Positions 1 through 8,187 of a stretch of 64,000 bases of DNA are shown piece by piece. The position numbers were made by a program, and so were the translations under genes. Position 1 is the first letter of the stretch. Each line of letters starts with the position of its first letter. This DNA comes from Pseudorhodobacter sp. PARRP1 (lineage in GTDB: Bacteria; Pseudomonadota; Alphaproteobacteria; Rhodobacterales; Rhodobacteraceae): positions 1 through 64,000 of the forward strand of contig NKIU01000011.1 of assembly GCA_002256245.1 (NCBI GenBank), in the 5' to 3' direction. The notes under the pieces are model-generated. The model made no database searches, had not been told where the DNA came from, and worked only from the letters and a program-made list of their open reading frames with translations.

Positions 1-470
1 ATGTCGATATGCTCGGAAAGCCTAGCAAGATCATTCAGCCGCAGCCGTGTTGCATCGATCATCAGATTGATGCGAGATGGAATGAGACCTTGTCCGGGGC
101 AAGAAAACAGATCCGCGCGCTGCTGCAAGCTGCTGAACAGCTGAGCAAACCGGGTGGGCGTGTCGCTCTCAATCAGCAAACGTGTCAGCACGCCGATCCG
201 CTTCAGCGGCAGATCTTCGCGGCGGGAAACCTCGGTCCCCTGCAGATCGCAAAGAGCGCCGAGCACCTGCTCGCGGGCGCGTTCTGCGTCAACAAACCAG
301 CCGTCGAACGCGGGGTCAAAGGCACCTGCATGCTCGAGATCACGCTCGGCCTCGATGTAGGCCGACAGGTCTTGCAGGACAGCAATGAAGCGTTGCGAGA
401 TAGGCGTGTGGTTGAAGCAGGTGTGAGCTTCCACCCTACGGTCGAGAGTGGTAATGATACTATTAGCCAT
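1..470 (-). CDS. Hypothetical protein, 3' end beyond the window
   Basis: An open frame of 156 codons reads leftward from an ATG at 470 and is still open at the left edge, so the C-terminus is missing. The product begins MANSIITTLDRRVEAHTCF and is charged and mostly helical in appearance, with no signal peptide, membrane segment or motif I recognise. It is divergent from the ribbon-helix-helix gene at 597, and the shared 126-base spacer holds a palindrome that could control both. Position beside mobilisation genes suggests a plasmid-maintenance or mobilisation-associated gene, but that is only guilt by association. The opposite strand also has an open frame here, which I take as a shadow. Confidence 0.55.
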   Translation of the reverse strand, partial: MANSIITTLDRRVEAHTCFNHTPISQRFIAVLQDLSAYIEAERDLEHAGAFDPAFDGWFVDAERAREQVLGALCDLQGTEVSRREDLPLKRIGVLTRLLIESDTPTRFAQLFSSLQQRADLFSCPGQGLIPSRINLMIDATRLRLNDLARLSEHID

Positions 471-546
471 GCATGATCTCCTAACGATCAGAAGTGGTCA
501 GAGCCTTGGCGAGGGGCCCTAATCCCTTGCCTCGGCTCGATCAATA

Positions 547-570
547 TGACTATATGACATCAAATAGTCA
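547..570. promoter_or_regulatory. Palindromic operator upstream of the RHH gene
   Basis: TGACTAT at 547-553 and ATAGTCA at 564-570 form perfect 7-base inverted arms with a 10-base spacer. TATGAC also occurs twice in tandem (545-550 and 553-558). The site lies 27 bases before the ATG of the ribbon-helix-helix gene. Such proteins commonly bind short repeated sites in their own promoters, so autoregulation is the natural reading; this is inference from position. Confidence 0.5.
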
Positions 571-596
571 AGTAGTTAAATTGAGAAAGATTAGAA

Positions 597-794
597 ATGG
601 CAAAGATGGGACGTCCAACAGCGGACACCGAACCGGTGACGATACGTATGGATCGTGAAATGCTGCGTGCGATTGATGATTATCGACGGGAACATGAAGA
701 TCTTCCGTCCAGACCTGAGGTCGTGCGGAGAGTGATGGCAAAATGGCTGGAAGCCCGCTCTGATGGAACGGCGGCTGACGACCAGCAGCTATAG
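597..794 (+). CDS. Small ribbon-helix-helix (CopG-like) DNA-binding protein
   Basis: The 65-residue product has the ribbon-helix-helix pattern: a short beta segment (EPVTIRMDREML, about residues 12-23), then helix A (RAIDDYRREH) and a turn plus helix B containing SRPEVVRRVMAKWLEA. Proteins of this size and fold act as plasmid copy-control repressors, antitoxins or relaxosome accessory proteins. No toxin-like gene follows directly; instead about 500 non-coding bases lead to the mobilisation genes, favouring a regulatory or oriT-associated role. The start at 597 has only a weak purine-rich ribosome-binding site, but no other start fits the domain. The exact role is unknown. Confidence 0.75.
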   Translation: MAKMGRPTADTEPVTIRMDREMLRAIDDYRREHEDLPSRPEVVRRVMAKWLEARSDGTAADDQQL

Positions 795-1301
795 CCCTAA
801 TACAGCCAAGACAATCGATTGAAGCTAAGTCATCGCTTGACCCCCCGGGGGCCGGTCCAGCACGCGGCTTGTCGAAGGCGGTGCTTAAATTTCCCTAAGC
901 GCGTGAGACTGGTGATCCGCGGTAGGGTAGGGGTGTCGGTGACACCGCCGAGGCAGCTTTGATCAAAGGTCGACACGCCATCTCCAAAAAATGCTTTTGC
1001 AGTTCTGCCTCCGGCAACCGGGTTGGGGCAACAACGACGGTATGACCGTCTGCATACCCTGCTGTTTTGCTGGGGCTTCCCATACAAGAAAAGTGGGAAA
1101 CGGTTAAGATAGATTTCAAGCGCGGCACCGCTCGTGCACTGACCACCGGCTCAACCGATCCAGTGTCCGTTCGGTGTCGCGCATACTGAACGATCCGCGC
1201 GGAAATGTGGATAACTCAAATTCACCGGAAAAATGTGTTTCGAGTTTTCACTGGTCGGTCATAGGTATCCTGTCGGGCACCTCAAATGGAGACAGACCGA
1301 C
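795..1301. other. Non-coding stretch with candidate oriT structures
   Basis: About 507 bases without a convincing gene. It contains a GC palindrome CCCCCGGGGG at 842-851, a hairpin GGTGTC/GACACC (932-937 and 941-946), inverted arms CGTTC/GAACG (1168-1172 and 1188-1192), and an IncP-like nic sequence at 1266-1273. Open frames on the minus strand (895-1146 and 830-1087) have no recognisable similarity and I do not call them. The arrangement matches an origin of transfer just upstream of relaxosome genes. Confidence 0.5.
1266..1273 (+). other. Putative oriT nic site (TATCCTG|T)
   Basis: TATCCTGT at 1266-1273 matches the YATCCTGY nic consensus of IncP-type transfer origins, with the expected nick between G1272 and T1273. 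It is flanked by short inverted arms AGGT (1263-1266) and ACCT (1279-1282). It lies 28 bases before the first mobilisation gene, and the relaxase encoded 0.8 kb downstream resembles RK2 TraI, the enzyme known to cut this kind of site. Identification rests on the octamer match plus context; an 8-base match alone would be weak. Confidence 0.5.
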
Positions 1302-1733
1302 ATGACGAACCCTTCGAAAACCGTGACCAACGAGCAACTGGATGCGCTGCGCGCCAAGTTCGCCAGCATGCCTAAAAAAGCGCAAACTAAATTCAGCGCG
1401 CGCAAAACTGTAGAGGCTTTGGCGGAACAAATCCGTCGCATGGTGGATAAGGACGGTTACAGCTTCGAGGACGTGGCTAGCCTGCTGCACCAAGACGGAG
1501 TCCAGCTGACGCCAAGCACGATCCGCACCTATCTGCGCAGCTTCGAAGCCAAGAAAGAGGAAACGCCGCCGAATACGCGCAAGGCTAAGCCGATGCCAAG
1601 CACTGAGGCACCCACGTCCCCTAAGCCAGTGCAGGTGCCGCAACATCTCTCAAATGCTTTGCCATACTACGACGATAAGGCTGATGCAGAGTTGATCCGC
1701 ATGGTTGCCACCGCACAGATGAACCATGGCTGA
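1302..1733 (+). CDS. Relaxosome-type accessory protein (TraK/MobC-like, tentative)
   Basis: A 143-residue basic protein. The N-terminal 90 residues carry a helical region ending in GYSFEDVASLLHQ and LTPSTIRTYLRSF, which reads like a helix-turn-helix (induced binding of one repeat, then a recognition helix). This arrangement is seen in TraK-like oriT-binding proteins of IncP systems. The C-terminal part is Pro/Lys-rich and probably disordered. I chose ATG 1302 rather than an upstream in-frame ATG (1233) because it places the nic-like site in non-coding DNA. The stop overlaps the start of the next mobilisation gene by 8 bases, so the two are translationally coupled. Confidence 0.6.
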   Translation: MTNPSKTVTNEQLDALRAKFASMPKKAQTKFSARKTVEALAEQIRRMVDKDGYSFEDVASLLHQDGVQLTPSTIRTYLRSFEAKKEETPPNTRKAKPMPSTEAPTSPKPVQVPQHLSNALPYYDDKADAELIRMVATAQMNHG

Positions 1734-2091
1734 GATGGGGGATGGCAAGCCGCGCTCCAACAATCGCAAGCGGCAGCAGATGATCTGCTTACGGGTCAGC
1801 CCCGCGGAAAGCGCTGCGATTTTGCGAAACGCAACCCGCGCGGGTTACAACAGCGCGGGTGCCTTCGCGCGCGACTTGCTTCAGAGCACACGGCAAAGCG
1901 AGCGTCCACTGCGGATCTATTCTGGCAGGTTGTCGCATTTTGGTGCTGCGCTGCACCGGATGGCGGATGCGATGGCCGCTCGTGGGCAGGCAGATCTGGC
2001 GACGACGCTGCAGAGGCTGTCCGCGGACGTGGCAGCGCTCCAGCGGCAGATGTTTCAGGAGGGCGGCGATGCTAGCGAAAGCGATAGCTAA
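1726..2091 (+). CDS. Mobilisation protein MobC/TraJ-like
   Basis: A 121-residue protein. Residues 20-40 (MICLRVSPAESAAILRNA) form the beta strand and first helix of a ribbon-helix-helix domain, followed by GYNSAGAFARDLLQ, typical of MobC/TraJ-family relaxosome proteins that bind next to nic and help the relaxase load. The C-terminal half is helical. It overlaps the upstream gene by 8 bases and the relaxase start by 23 bases, giving the order accessory protein, MobC, relaxase expected for a MOBP mobilisation operon. Confidence 0.7.
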   Translation: MAEMGDGKPRSNNRKRQQMICLRVSPAESAAILRNATRAGYNSAGAFARDLLQSTRQSERPLRIYSGRLSHFGAALHRMADAMAARGQADLATTLQRLSADVAALQRQMFQEGGDASESDS

Positions 2092-3844
2092 CCGGCCGAT
2101 CGGTGGCTCCGTGGAAAGCGATTTCCGACGGCGGATTGCATATGTGTGCAGATCAGCGGATGCGATCGTGACGCGCAACCTGGCTGGCGGCTGGCAGGAT
2201 GCCGCGTTTCAGATGGCGGTCAGCGCGGGCCTGCGCCCCGAACTCGGCACACCCTGCTACCATGTGATTGTCAGCTGGTCGCCGCTTGAGACGCCCCGCG
2301 CAGAGGAAATGATCCAAGCGGCAGATGAGATTGCAGCAGGTTTGGGGGCGCAAGAACATCAATACGTCATCGGGTTGCATCTCAAAGGTATCGGTCATGC
2401 GCATCTCATTATGAACCGGGTGCATCCGCTGCTCGGAACGGTTCTATCACGCAGTCAAGATTACGCGCGCCTTGAACTGGCCTGTCGGCAGATTGAGCGG
2501 CGCCACGGTTGGCCGCCGGATCGTGGACGGTTTAGGACTGAGATTTCCAAAGGTGTGTTACAGCTGGTGCCGCCGGCCGCAGATCACTGGGCTGCGAAAT
2601 CAGAACAACGCATGCGCGGGTTGCGCCACGATCCTCGCGCGGTGCGTGGGCAGGAACGGCGCAGCGGCCTGGCAAGCCTGCGCGACCGGTTGAAACCAGA
2701 AGCAATAGCACGGGCGCGCAATGTTATTGGCAATGCCGTAGGCTGGGACTCGTTACACCAAGGCCTACGGGCATTGGGACTGCTCTTTGCACGCTATCGA
2801 TCCGGGGCACGCATTATTGAGAGCATAAGCGGAGCATTCATGCGCGCTTGCGATTTAGGCGCAGCCTGTGCGCTGCCCCAGCTGACGCGCAGGCTTGGAC
2901 CGTTTAAGACGCAGGCCGCAAGGTATCAGGGCGCACCGCCGCTTCAGAGTTTGCAACCACCAACGTTGCGCGATCAGATAAAAGCGGCTCGGGCACAGCG
3001 GCGATTGGCCAGAGAGGCGGAGTGGCGACATCGGGCGGATGAACGGAAGGACTTGCAAGACATCACCAAGGGTCTGCCTGGCTGGCTACGCGCCGCCTTC
3101 CAGAAAGCCCAAAAGAGGATACACGCGGAGGAGATAGTTACCTTCCGGCGCGACACTCCGCTGCCCACCCTGGCTCGGCTAGCCGGCTCTGCGGGGGACA
3201 AAATTGCGCCAATTGGCGGTCGCCCCTATCGCCATGTGGAGCGCCACCGTGCCGAGATTCTCATGGGCAAACTGGCGCTGCACTTGGCGCCAGATCATAC
3301 CACCTACCGTCAGAGGTGGGCATTGAGCGCCTATCCGTCCAAGGCTGGCAACGGCGGTGGCATGCGACGTTTGTCGCAGAACGCGATGCTGATGGCGCGG
3401 CGCAATAAGGATGGCATGCTTGTGGGATTCGATCTGATTCACGACAGGTATGACATTACCACCATCCGCAACGTTTCCGGTGGCCCGCTCGGACTCGCTT
3501 CGCGTGGCCCTGAAGATGCATCCATCTGCGTGATCGCAGATGACTTGCAGAATGGGCTGGACCTGTCGATAAAGCGAACGGATCTGCTGGTTATGTTCGC
3601 TGGACCGGGACTCTCAGCAACCGTTTTGCGACAGTTGCAAGAGCGCGCTGAGGGCAAGTCAGTGATCATCGCACGGTCGCCGACCACGCATCGCTTTGCA
3701 GATATAGTGCATCAACATATCCCTAGGGCTGTGGTTTTTGACCCGCCACGGCTGGATGACATTCTGCATGAATATCTTCCAAGCGAGCCAGAGATTCCCG
3801 AGCAAAGTCACGACGCCGATGATACCTCGGAGTTCTCCCCATAA
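2069..3844 (+). CDS. MOBP-family conjugative relaxase (RK2 TraI/VirD2-like)
   Basis: The 591-residue product aligns by eye with the N-terminal relaxase domain of RK2 TraI. A candidate catalytic tyrosine is Y25 (RRIAYVCR). The metal-binding histidine motif is GHAHLIMNRVHP, with H110 and H112, preceded by CYHVIVSW at about 63-70. Relaxases of this family nick oriT and stay bound to the 5' end for transfer. The ATG at 2069 follows a good Shine-Dalgarno (GGAGGGCGG) and fits the family start; the frame is open further upstream but that part is not relaxase-like. The region after about residue 180 is poorly recognisable; a basic stretch is seen near 370-410. No coupling protein or secretion apparatus is in the window, so the replicon may be mobilisable rather than self-transmissible. 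Confidence 0.85.
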   Translation: MLAKAIANRPIGGSVESDFRRRIAYVCRSADAIVTRNLAGGWQDAAFQMAVSAGLRPELGTPCYHVIVSWSPLETPRAEEMIQAADEIAAGLGAQEHQYVIGLHLKGIGHAHLIMNRVHPLLGTVLSRSQDYARLELACRQIERRHGWPPDRGRFRTEISKGVLQLVPPAADHWAAKSEQRMRGLRHDPRAVRGQERRSGLASLRDRLKPEAIARARNVIGNAVGWDSLHQGLRALGLLFARYRSGARIIESISGAFMRACDLGAACALPQLTRRLGPFKTQAARYQGAPPLQSLQPPTLRDQIKAARAQRRLAREAEWRHRADERKDLQDITKGLPGWLRAAFQKAQKRIHAEEIVTFRRDTPLPTLARLAGSAGDKIAPIGGRPYRHVERHRAEILMGKLALHLAPDHTTYRQRWALSAYPSKAGNGGGMRRLSQNAMLMARRNKDGMLVGFDLIHDRYDITTIRNVSGGPLGLASRGPEDASICVIADDLQNGLDLSIKRTDLLVMFAGPGLSATVLRQLQERAEGKSVIIARSPTTHRFADIVHQHIPRAVVFDPPRLDDILHEYLPSEPEIPEQSHDADDTSEFSP

Positions 3845-4003
3845 AACCGACATTCCGACACGCGATGGAACGGACTCTGCATGCACGACCGGCGCTGCAC
3901 GGCTATAATGAGGCGATAACGACCAGAACCCCCTAAACGCGTCCAGAAGGACAAGAGCTTCCGCCTCATGCCTCTGAGTGCGGCTACGGAAGGATATTCT
4001 CTC

Positions 4004-5893
4004 ATGTTCATCGATCAGCCCGATCAACACAAGAACGGTGGACCGACCGCGGCGGCGGAGCATCGGGACAATGTGGGTCCTCGTGATCCGGTCCAACAGT
4101 CCAACAGTCCAACACATCAGCAGCGCGCTAAAACTGCGGCTTCTGGTGTGGAAATGTCGGACGAAGCGGAGCGGGCAACGGCAGAAGATTTGCATCCCAA
4201 GCTTATGCATTTCTACACCGAACTGAGGCACGGCTTGCCCGACGGATACGTCTTTGATGAACAGACAAAACTCATCTTTGACATCGCAGGCAGCAAGGTA
4301 TGCGGTCCGATCCGCGTGGCCAGCCTGCCGCGCAGACCAGATTTTAAGGGTTGGTCGGTCGAGGTTGAATACCTTGATCGGGAAGAAAATTTGCGTCGTG
4401 CCTCATTTCCGAGGCAGGAAATCATCACCGGCAAGGGTAGGTTTTTCTCCCACTTGATTGATTGCGGCTTCGAGGTCGCCACTGGGGCCTTGGGCGTGGC
4501 AACGCTGCTCAATGCTTGGACGAATTTGGCGCACAGTTGGAGGTGCGATCACCCTGGATGGTTTAGGGCTCCAGACGGTGCAATGAGTTTCGTGCGGAAT
4601 GACGGCACGGTGCATATGGCACAACAGGAAAACGCGATACCAATCACACTTGCCAATCCCCAACTGGCAGGCACGCCGATACGGGGAAGCCTCGCGGGTT
4701 GGCAGAAGGAGGTGGCCGCCCGCGCATTGGGCAATCCCGCACTGATGTTTGCGATCTCGGCGGCGATTGCAGGGCCGCTCCTGCGCTTTACCGGGATCCA
4801 TACCGCAGGGTTTAACTTCTTCGGCACCTCCGGCGTGGGTAAGTCGCTTTTGTTGCGTATCGCGGAAAGTTGTGGTGGCGATCCCCGCAATCTGACGCCT
4901 TGGAGCGCCGCAAAGACCGGCCTCGATCAGCTCGGCACCCGCAGCTATGATGGGCTGCTGGCTCTCGACGGCTTCCGGCGTGATCCCGATGCACGCCAGA
5001 TCAAAGCCCTGCTTGCCATCGCTGACGAAGCGGGTTCCGACCCTGACCCGAATGGCGAGTATCGTTGGCAGGGGGTATTGCTCTCGGGGTCCGAGATACC
5101 GCTCACGGCAATGTTTCAGCGCAAAAAGACGGGCGTGCCCGCGGCGCTGTTGGCGCGGATTGTCGATATCCCTGCGACTTCCGGTCCTCATGGCTTGATC
5201 GATACCCTGCATGGATTTGCGGATGCGACCAATTTTGCGCGTCACCTTGATGCGGCGGTGCATCATCAGCATGGGCATCTGCTTCCAGCGTTTCTGGACA
5301 GGTTGGTCGCAGATCTTGCCGCGATCGCAACAGATCTCGGTAAGACCTTGCCGCAACGCTCCCACTTCTTGAAGGACAGTTGTTTGGCATCATCCAATGT
5401 TCCTGCAGCCGTTTTGCCGCAAGTCGCAGAACGTTTCGCCCTTATCGGCTACGCGGGTGAGTTGGGCATTCGCTTGGGTTTACTGCCATGGCCACCGGGT
5501 GCCGCGCAGATGGCCGCTGAGGCAATGGCGCATCGTGTAAAGCAGGATAACGGTCCGAGGGATGCTGTGCGCGCGCGATCAACGCTCTTGGAATTTGTTG
5601 ATCGCAACGCTGACAGCATCATCGACCTTGAAAGCGAAGGGGCTACCGCAACAAACCCCAGCACAGTTGGTTGGCGGGATAGCGCGCACATCTATCTGAA
5701 GTCGAAGCCGTTACGAGAGGAGTTCAACGACCTCGATGAGCTCCTCGACGCAATCGCGCCAGATACATTGAAGCCTGGCGGCGAGCCGCGGTCATTGCAA
5801 TTCAAGATGCCTAAAACAAAGGTGTCCGATCGACCGCGCGTCTATCGATTCGACGCACAGATGCTCCAGCATGGTATCCGCCCACGGTTTTGA
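4004..5893 (+). CDS. DUF927-domain P-loop ATPase (plasmid/integrative-element type)
   Basis: The 629-residue protein has the DUF927 pattern: an N-terminal part with strands around FKGWSVEVEYLDREENL, the block RGSLAGWQKEVA, a hydrophobic AAIAGPLL segment, then Walker A FFGTSGVGKSLLL at about 272-284, and SYDGLLALDGF as a possible Walker B region. This family is related to helicase/primase C-terminal domains carried by plasmids and phages, so a DNA-handling role is likely though unproven. ATG 4004 is chosen over an in-frame ATG at 3968 because GGAAGGA lies about 9 bases upstream. It follows the relaxase with a 159-base gap, so it may have its own promoter. Confidence 0.75.
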   Translation: MFIDQPDQHKNGGPTAAAEHRDNVGPRDPVQQSNSPTHQQRAKTAASGVEMSDEAERATAEDLHPKLMHFYTELRHGLPDGYVFDEQTKLIFDIAGSKVCGPIRVASLPRRPDFKGWSVEVEYLDREENLRRASFPRQEIITGKGRFFSHLIDCGFEVATGALGVATLLNAWTNLAHSWRCDHPGWFRAPDGAMSFVRNDGTVHMAQQENAIPITLANPQLAGTPIRGSLAGWQKEVAARALGNPALMFAISAAIAGPLLRFTGIHTAGFNFFGTSGVGKSLLLRIAESCGGDPRNLTPWSAAKTGLDQLGTRSYDGLLALDGFRRDPDARQIKALLAIADEAGSDPDPNGEYRWQGVLLSGSEIPLTAMFQRKKTGVPAALLARIVDIPATSGPHGLIDTLHGFADATNFARHLDAAVHHQHGHLLPAFLDRLVADLAAIATDLGKTLPQRSHFLKDSCLASSNVPAAVLPQVAERFALIGYAGELGIRLGLLPWPPGAAQMAAEAMAHRVKQDNGPRDAVRARSTLLEFVDRNADSIIDLESEGATATNPSTVGWRDSAHIYLKSKPLREEFNDLDELLDAIAPDTLKPGGEPRSLQFKMPKTKVSDRPRVYRFDAQMLQHGIRPRF

Positions 5894-6194
5894 CGCGATT
5901 TTCGGCCGCAGCTCAGGCCGCACCTTTTGAATGCTCGAATTGCTTGAAAGAAGGGGTGTGGCTTAAAGCCGCTTGCGGCCCGGTCCTGATCAGACAAAAG
6001 TTTCGGGGCAGGGCGGTGGGCTGCGGATGATCTCAGATGTCGCGCCGGAAACCATTTTTAGAGGATGCGGATCGATTCCGGTGCTTCCAAGGAAGGAGAG
6101 GTATCAGCATCCTGAATCGGGGGCTCTGAATTGATTCATATTTCTGATTGGACAGGGCAGGTCTGCGGGGGCATCTTCAAGACAGGAGGTCACC
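5894..6194. other. Intergenic stretch, no gene seen
   Basis: About 300 bases between the DUF927 gene and the WGR gene. It contains a short hairpin GCCGC-TT-GCGGC (5968-5979) and a repeated GGCCGCA. No convincing coding frame is visible. Confidence 0.4.
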
Positions 6195-6428
6195 ATGTCC
6201 TGTCAGTTGCTTCACCGCATTGATCCCGAACAGAATATGGCCCGGTTCTACCGGGTCGAGGTGCTGCCCGATCTCTTCGGCGAATTTGTTGTCGAACGTC
6301 GTTGGGGCCGGATCGGGGGCAGGGGGCAATTCAGGCTCGCCTCCTATTCAACAACATTTTCTGCGGCGGCCGCGGCTTCTGCATTGGTGCGTGAAAAGCA
6401 ACAGCGCGGGTATCGGGTCGCGGGTTGA
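6195..6428 (+). CDS. Stand-alone WGR-domain protein
   Basis: A 77-residue protein that is almost entirely one WGR domain: an N-terminal strand (NMARFYRVEVLPDLFGEF), the name-giving RRWGRIGGRGQ at about 35-45, and a C-terminal helix (SAAAAASALVREKQQRGY). WGR domains bind nucleic acid and are best known from poly(ADP-ribose) polymerases; short single-domain copies occur widely on alphaproteobacterial replicons with unknown function. The start is strongly supported by ACAGGAGGT six to eight bases before the ATG. It is the last gene of the backbone before decayed DNA. Confidence 0.85.
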   Translation: MSCQLLHRIDPEQNMARFYRVEVLPDLFGEFVVERRWGRIGGRGQFRLASYSTTFSAAAAASALVREKQQRGYRVAG

Positions 6429-6933
6429 AGGTTCCACGTTCGGAAGGTTTGCAGTTGGTATCGAATTTCAAGATCGCACAGCATTCCACAGCTATCAAAA
6501 GGCGGTGAATCTTCTTTTCGGTCAAGCACACTCGTAGAAAGAGCTGTGGAGCCAGGGTGGGGCCTTCGGCGCCATGGCGGCAGGTTAGGCGGGATTGGTA
6601 GGCAAGGTATGGTATTGGGTCCTGAGGTTCAGGGATCGCAATACGGTCAGTGGTGGGGCGGTGCCAGTTAGCGGGGGGATGATGCTCAGTGCCGCAGGCG
6701 GTGCAGCTATGGATCACTTACGCCACGAGGGCGGTGGCTGAAGCAACGGGCGGAGAACGGTCATTCGCTGAAATCCGTCCAGCCTTCGGGCGAACTTTGG
6801 GGAGCGGGCATTCGAACACACCTTTTCCTTGCAACGCAGCCCAGACATCAAACACGTGTCCTAGTCTGGATGAGGTCATGTGCGCCCCGTCAAAGGCAAG
6901 TCCACGTGTCATCCCGCGCCATTGCCTAGAAGG
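6429..6933. other. Non-coding or decayed stretch at the backbone/catabolic junction
   Basis: About 500 bases with no frame I can support. Several overlapping open frames exist on both strands but show no recognisable motif. It borders the broken GMC oxidoreductase, so it probably contains a deletion or recombination junction. Confidence 0.4.
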
Positions 6934-7701
6934 TCGATTGCCACGCTTCGCCATGTCTGCAATCTTTTCCGCCACCATGATGATCTGGGCTTTCACGTTG
7001 GCCTAGGGGATCTTGGGGATCATGCATCCGTCAACGATACGCAGATGCTCCAAGCCGTGCACCTTGGGCCGCGCCATGGCCGGGTGCAGGTAGGTCACGG
7101 CGGTAGAACACCGCTTAACATCGCGGATCGTGGCTTGGGTGACATGCACGCCTTTCTGCTCGCCAGTGTTGTAATCATCTGCTGCCGGCAGGCCATACTG
7201 TTCGCCCGCTAGTTGGAACGCGTCATAGAACGGATGCTTGGCCGCGCTGCGGGTGACGGCAAGGGGACCGGTGCCGCCGCGCATCGGGTCGCGCCCGCCT
7301 TCGAAACTGTCCATCTTCTGGAAGAACGTCAGGCAGTCGCGAAAGCTCCAGCCCTCGACGCCAAGGCCGGCCCATTGATCATAGTCTTTGGGGTTGCCGC
7401 GCACATGGACCATGCCGTTGATCGAGGATGACCCGCCAAGGCCCCGCCCGCGCGCTTGGCCCAGAACGCGGCCATGCAGCGCTAGTTCGGGTTCGCTTTC
7501 GAACTTCCAGTTATAGGTATCGCTTTCCAGCAGGAAGCTCAGCGCGGCGGGCATCTGAATAAACAGGCTGCGGTCCGAGGGCCCGGCCTCAAGCAGACAG
7601 ACCGAGACGGCGGGGTCTTCGGTCAGGCGGCTGGCCAACACGCAGCCGGCCGAGCCTGCGCCAATGATCACATAGTTGAATTCGGAGGTTTTGGTCGTCA
7701 T
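6934..7701 (-). pseudogene. GMC oxidoreductase (choline-dehydrogenase-like), internally deleted
   Basis: The N-terminus is a textbook GMC flavoenzyme: FAD dinucleotide motif VIIGAGSAGCVLASRL near residue 11, then GLGGSSSINGMVHVRG. The frame runs to RCSTAVTYLHPAMARP and then jumps directly to the C-terminal family block HLRIVDGCMIP, omitting roughly 270 residues including the substrate-binding and catalytic His regions. A TAG stop (7003-7005) follows, after which the same frame continues with the family C-terminus (IIMVAEKIADM). Full-length members have about 530-550 residues; here 232 precede the stop (from ATG 7701). The deletion is in frame. I read this as a non-functional remnant. Confidence 0.85.
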
Positions 7702-7737
7702 GGGCGCAGTCCTGTCGTTAGAGGATGGCAAAGCCGG

Positions 7738-8187
7738 TCACTCGACCAGCGTGACCTTCGAGCCGTTGAGGAAAACCGCCGGGGTGAAGCCGCGTGCGAT
7801 GGCCAGCGGGACCATCAGTAATTGCAACGGAATGATCTCTAGCGCGGGCAGAAAGGCGGGGGAAATCTCGGGCAATTCGAGGATCTGAATCCCTATGCGG
7901 TGCAGGCTGGGGAGCGGGTTGATGGCGATCACCAGACAGCGGCTGCCAAGGCGCGCGATGTCCAGCGCGGTGACCTCGTTCAACTCGCGCTCGACCCCGT
8001 TGCCCCGGAAGAGGATGGCGCGGAAGCCCTCGCGCACCAGTTCAGGCGGGCCGTGGTGGAACTGGCCGCCGGTCAGCGCGGTGGAGTCGAGCTTGGTGGC
8101 AGGCTGCACTTTGGCAGCCGCCTCCAGCGATGGTCCGCGACCTGCTGTGGAAGCCGCGTGGCTTGCCCTGAAAATGTTGGCTGGTGG
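7738..8187 (-). pseudogene. SIS-domain protein, C-terminal fragment
   Basis: The fragment begins with GRGPSLEAAAK, continues with GGQFHHGPPELV and ends KVTLVE. The GRGPS and FxHGP blocks are hallmarks of the second SIS (sugar isomerase) domain in GlmS/FrlB-type proteins that handle amino-sugar or fructosamine phosphates. About 150 codons are open; the N-terminal SIS domain is missing and a TGA stop (8188-8190) interrupts the frame before unrelated sequence. It lies 36 bases upstream of the broken GMC gene on the same strand, suggesting both are remains of one lost operon. Confidence 0.7.

Noticed and set aside
9..476. 155-codon plus-strand open frame at the left edge
   Set aside because: The minus-strand frame over the same bases starts with ATG at 470, has better protein-like composition and fits the divergent arrangement. 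The plus frame ends in a promoter region and has no RBS.
597..794. Toxin-antitoxin pair around the RHH gene
   Set aside because: An RHH antitoxin would normally overlap a RelE/ParE-like toxin. The next 500 bases contain no such gene.
830..1146. Two minus-strand open frames in the oriT-like region
   Set aside because: No recognisable motif, overlapping each other in different frames, no RBS, and they cover several inverted repeats expected to be non-coding.
3659..4231. 190-codon minus-strand frame across the relaxase/DUF927 junction
   Set aside because: Antisense to two well-supported genes, no motif, low-complexity Arg/His-rich composition.
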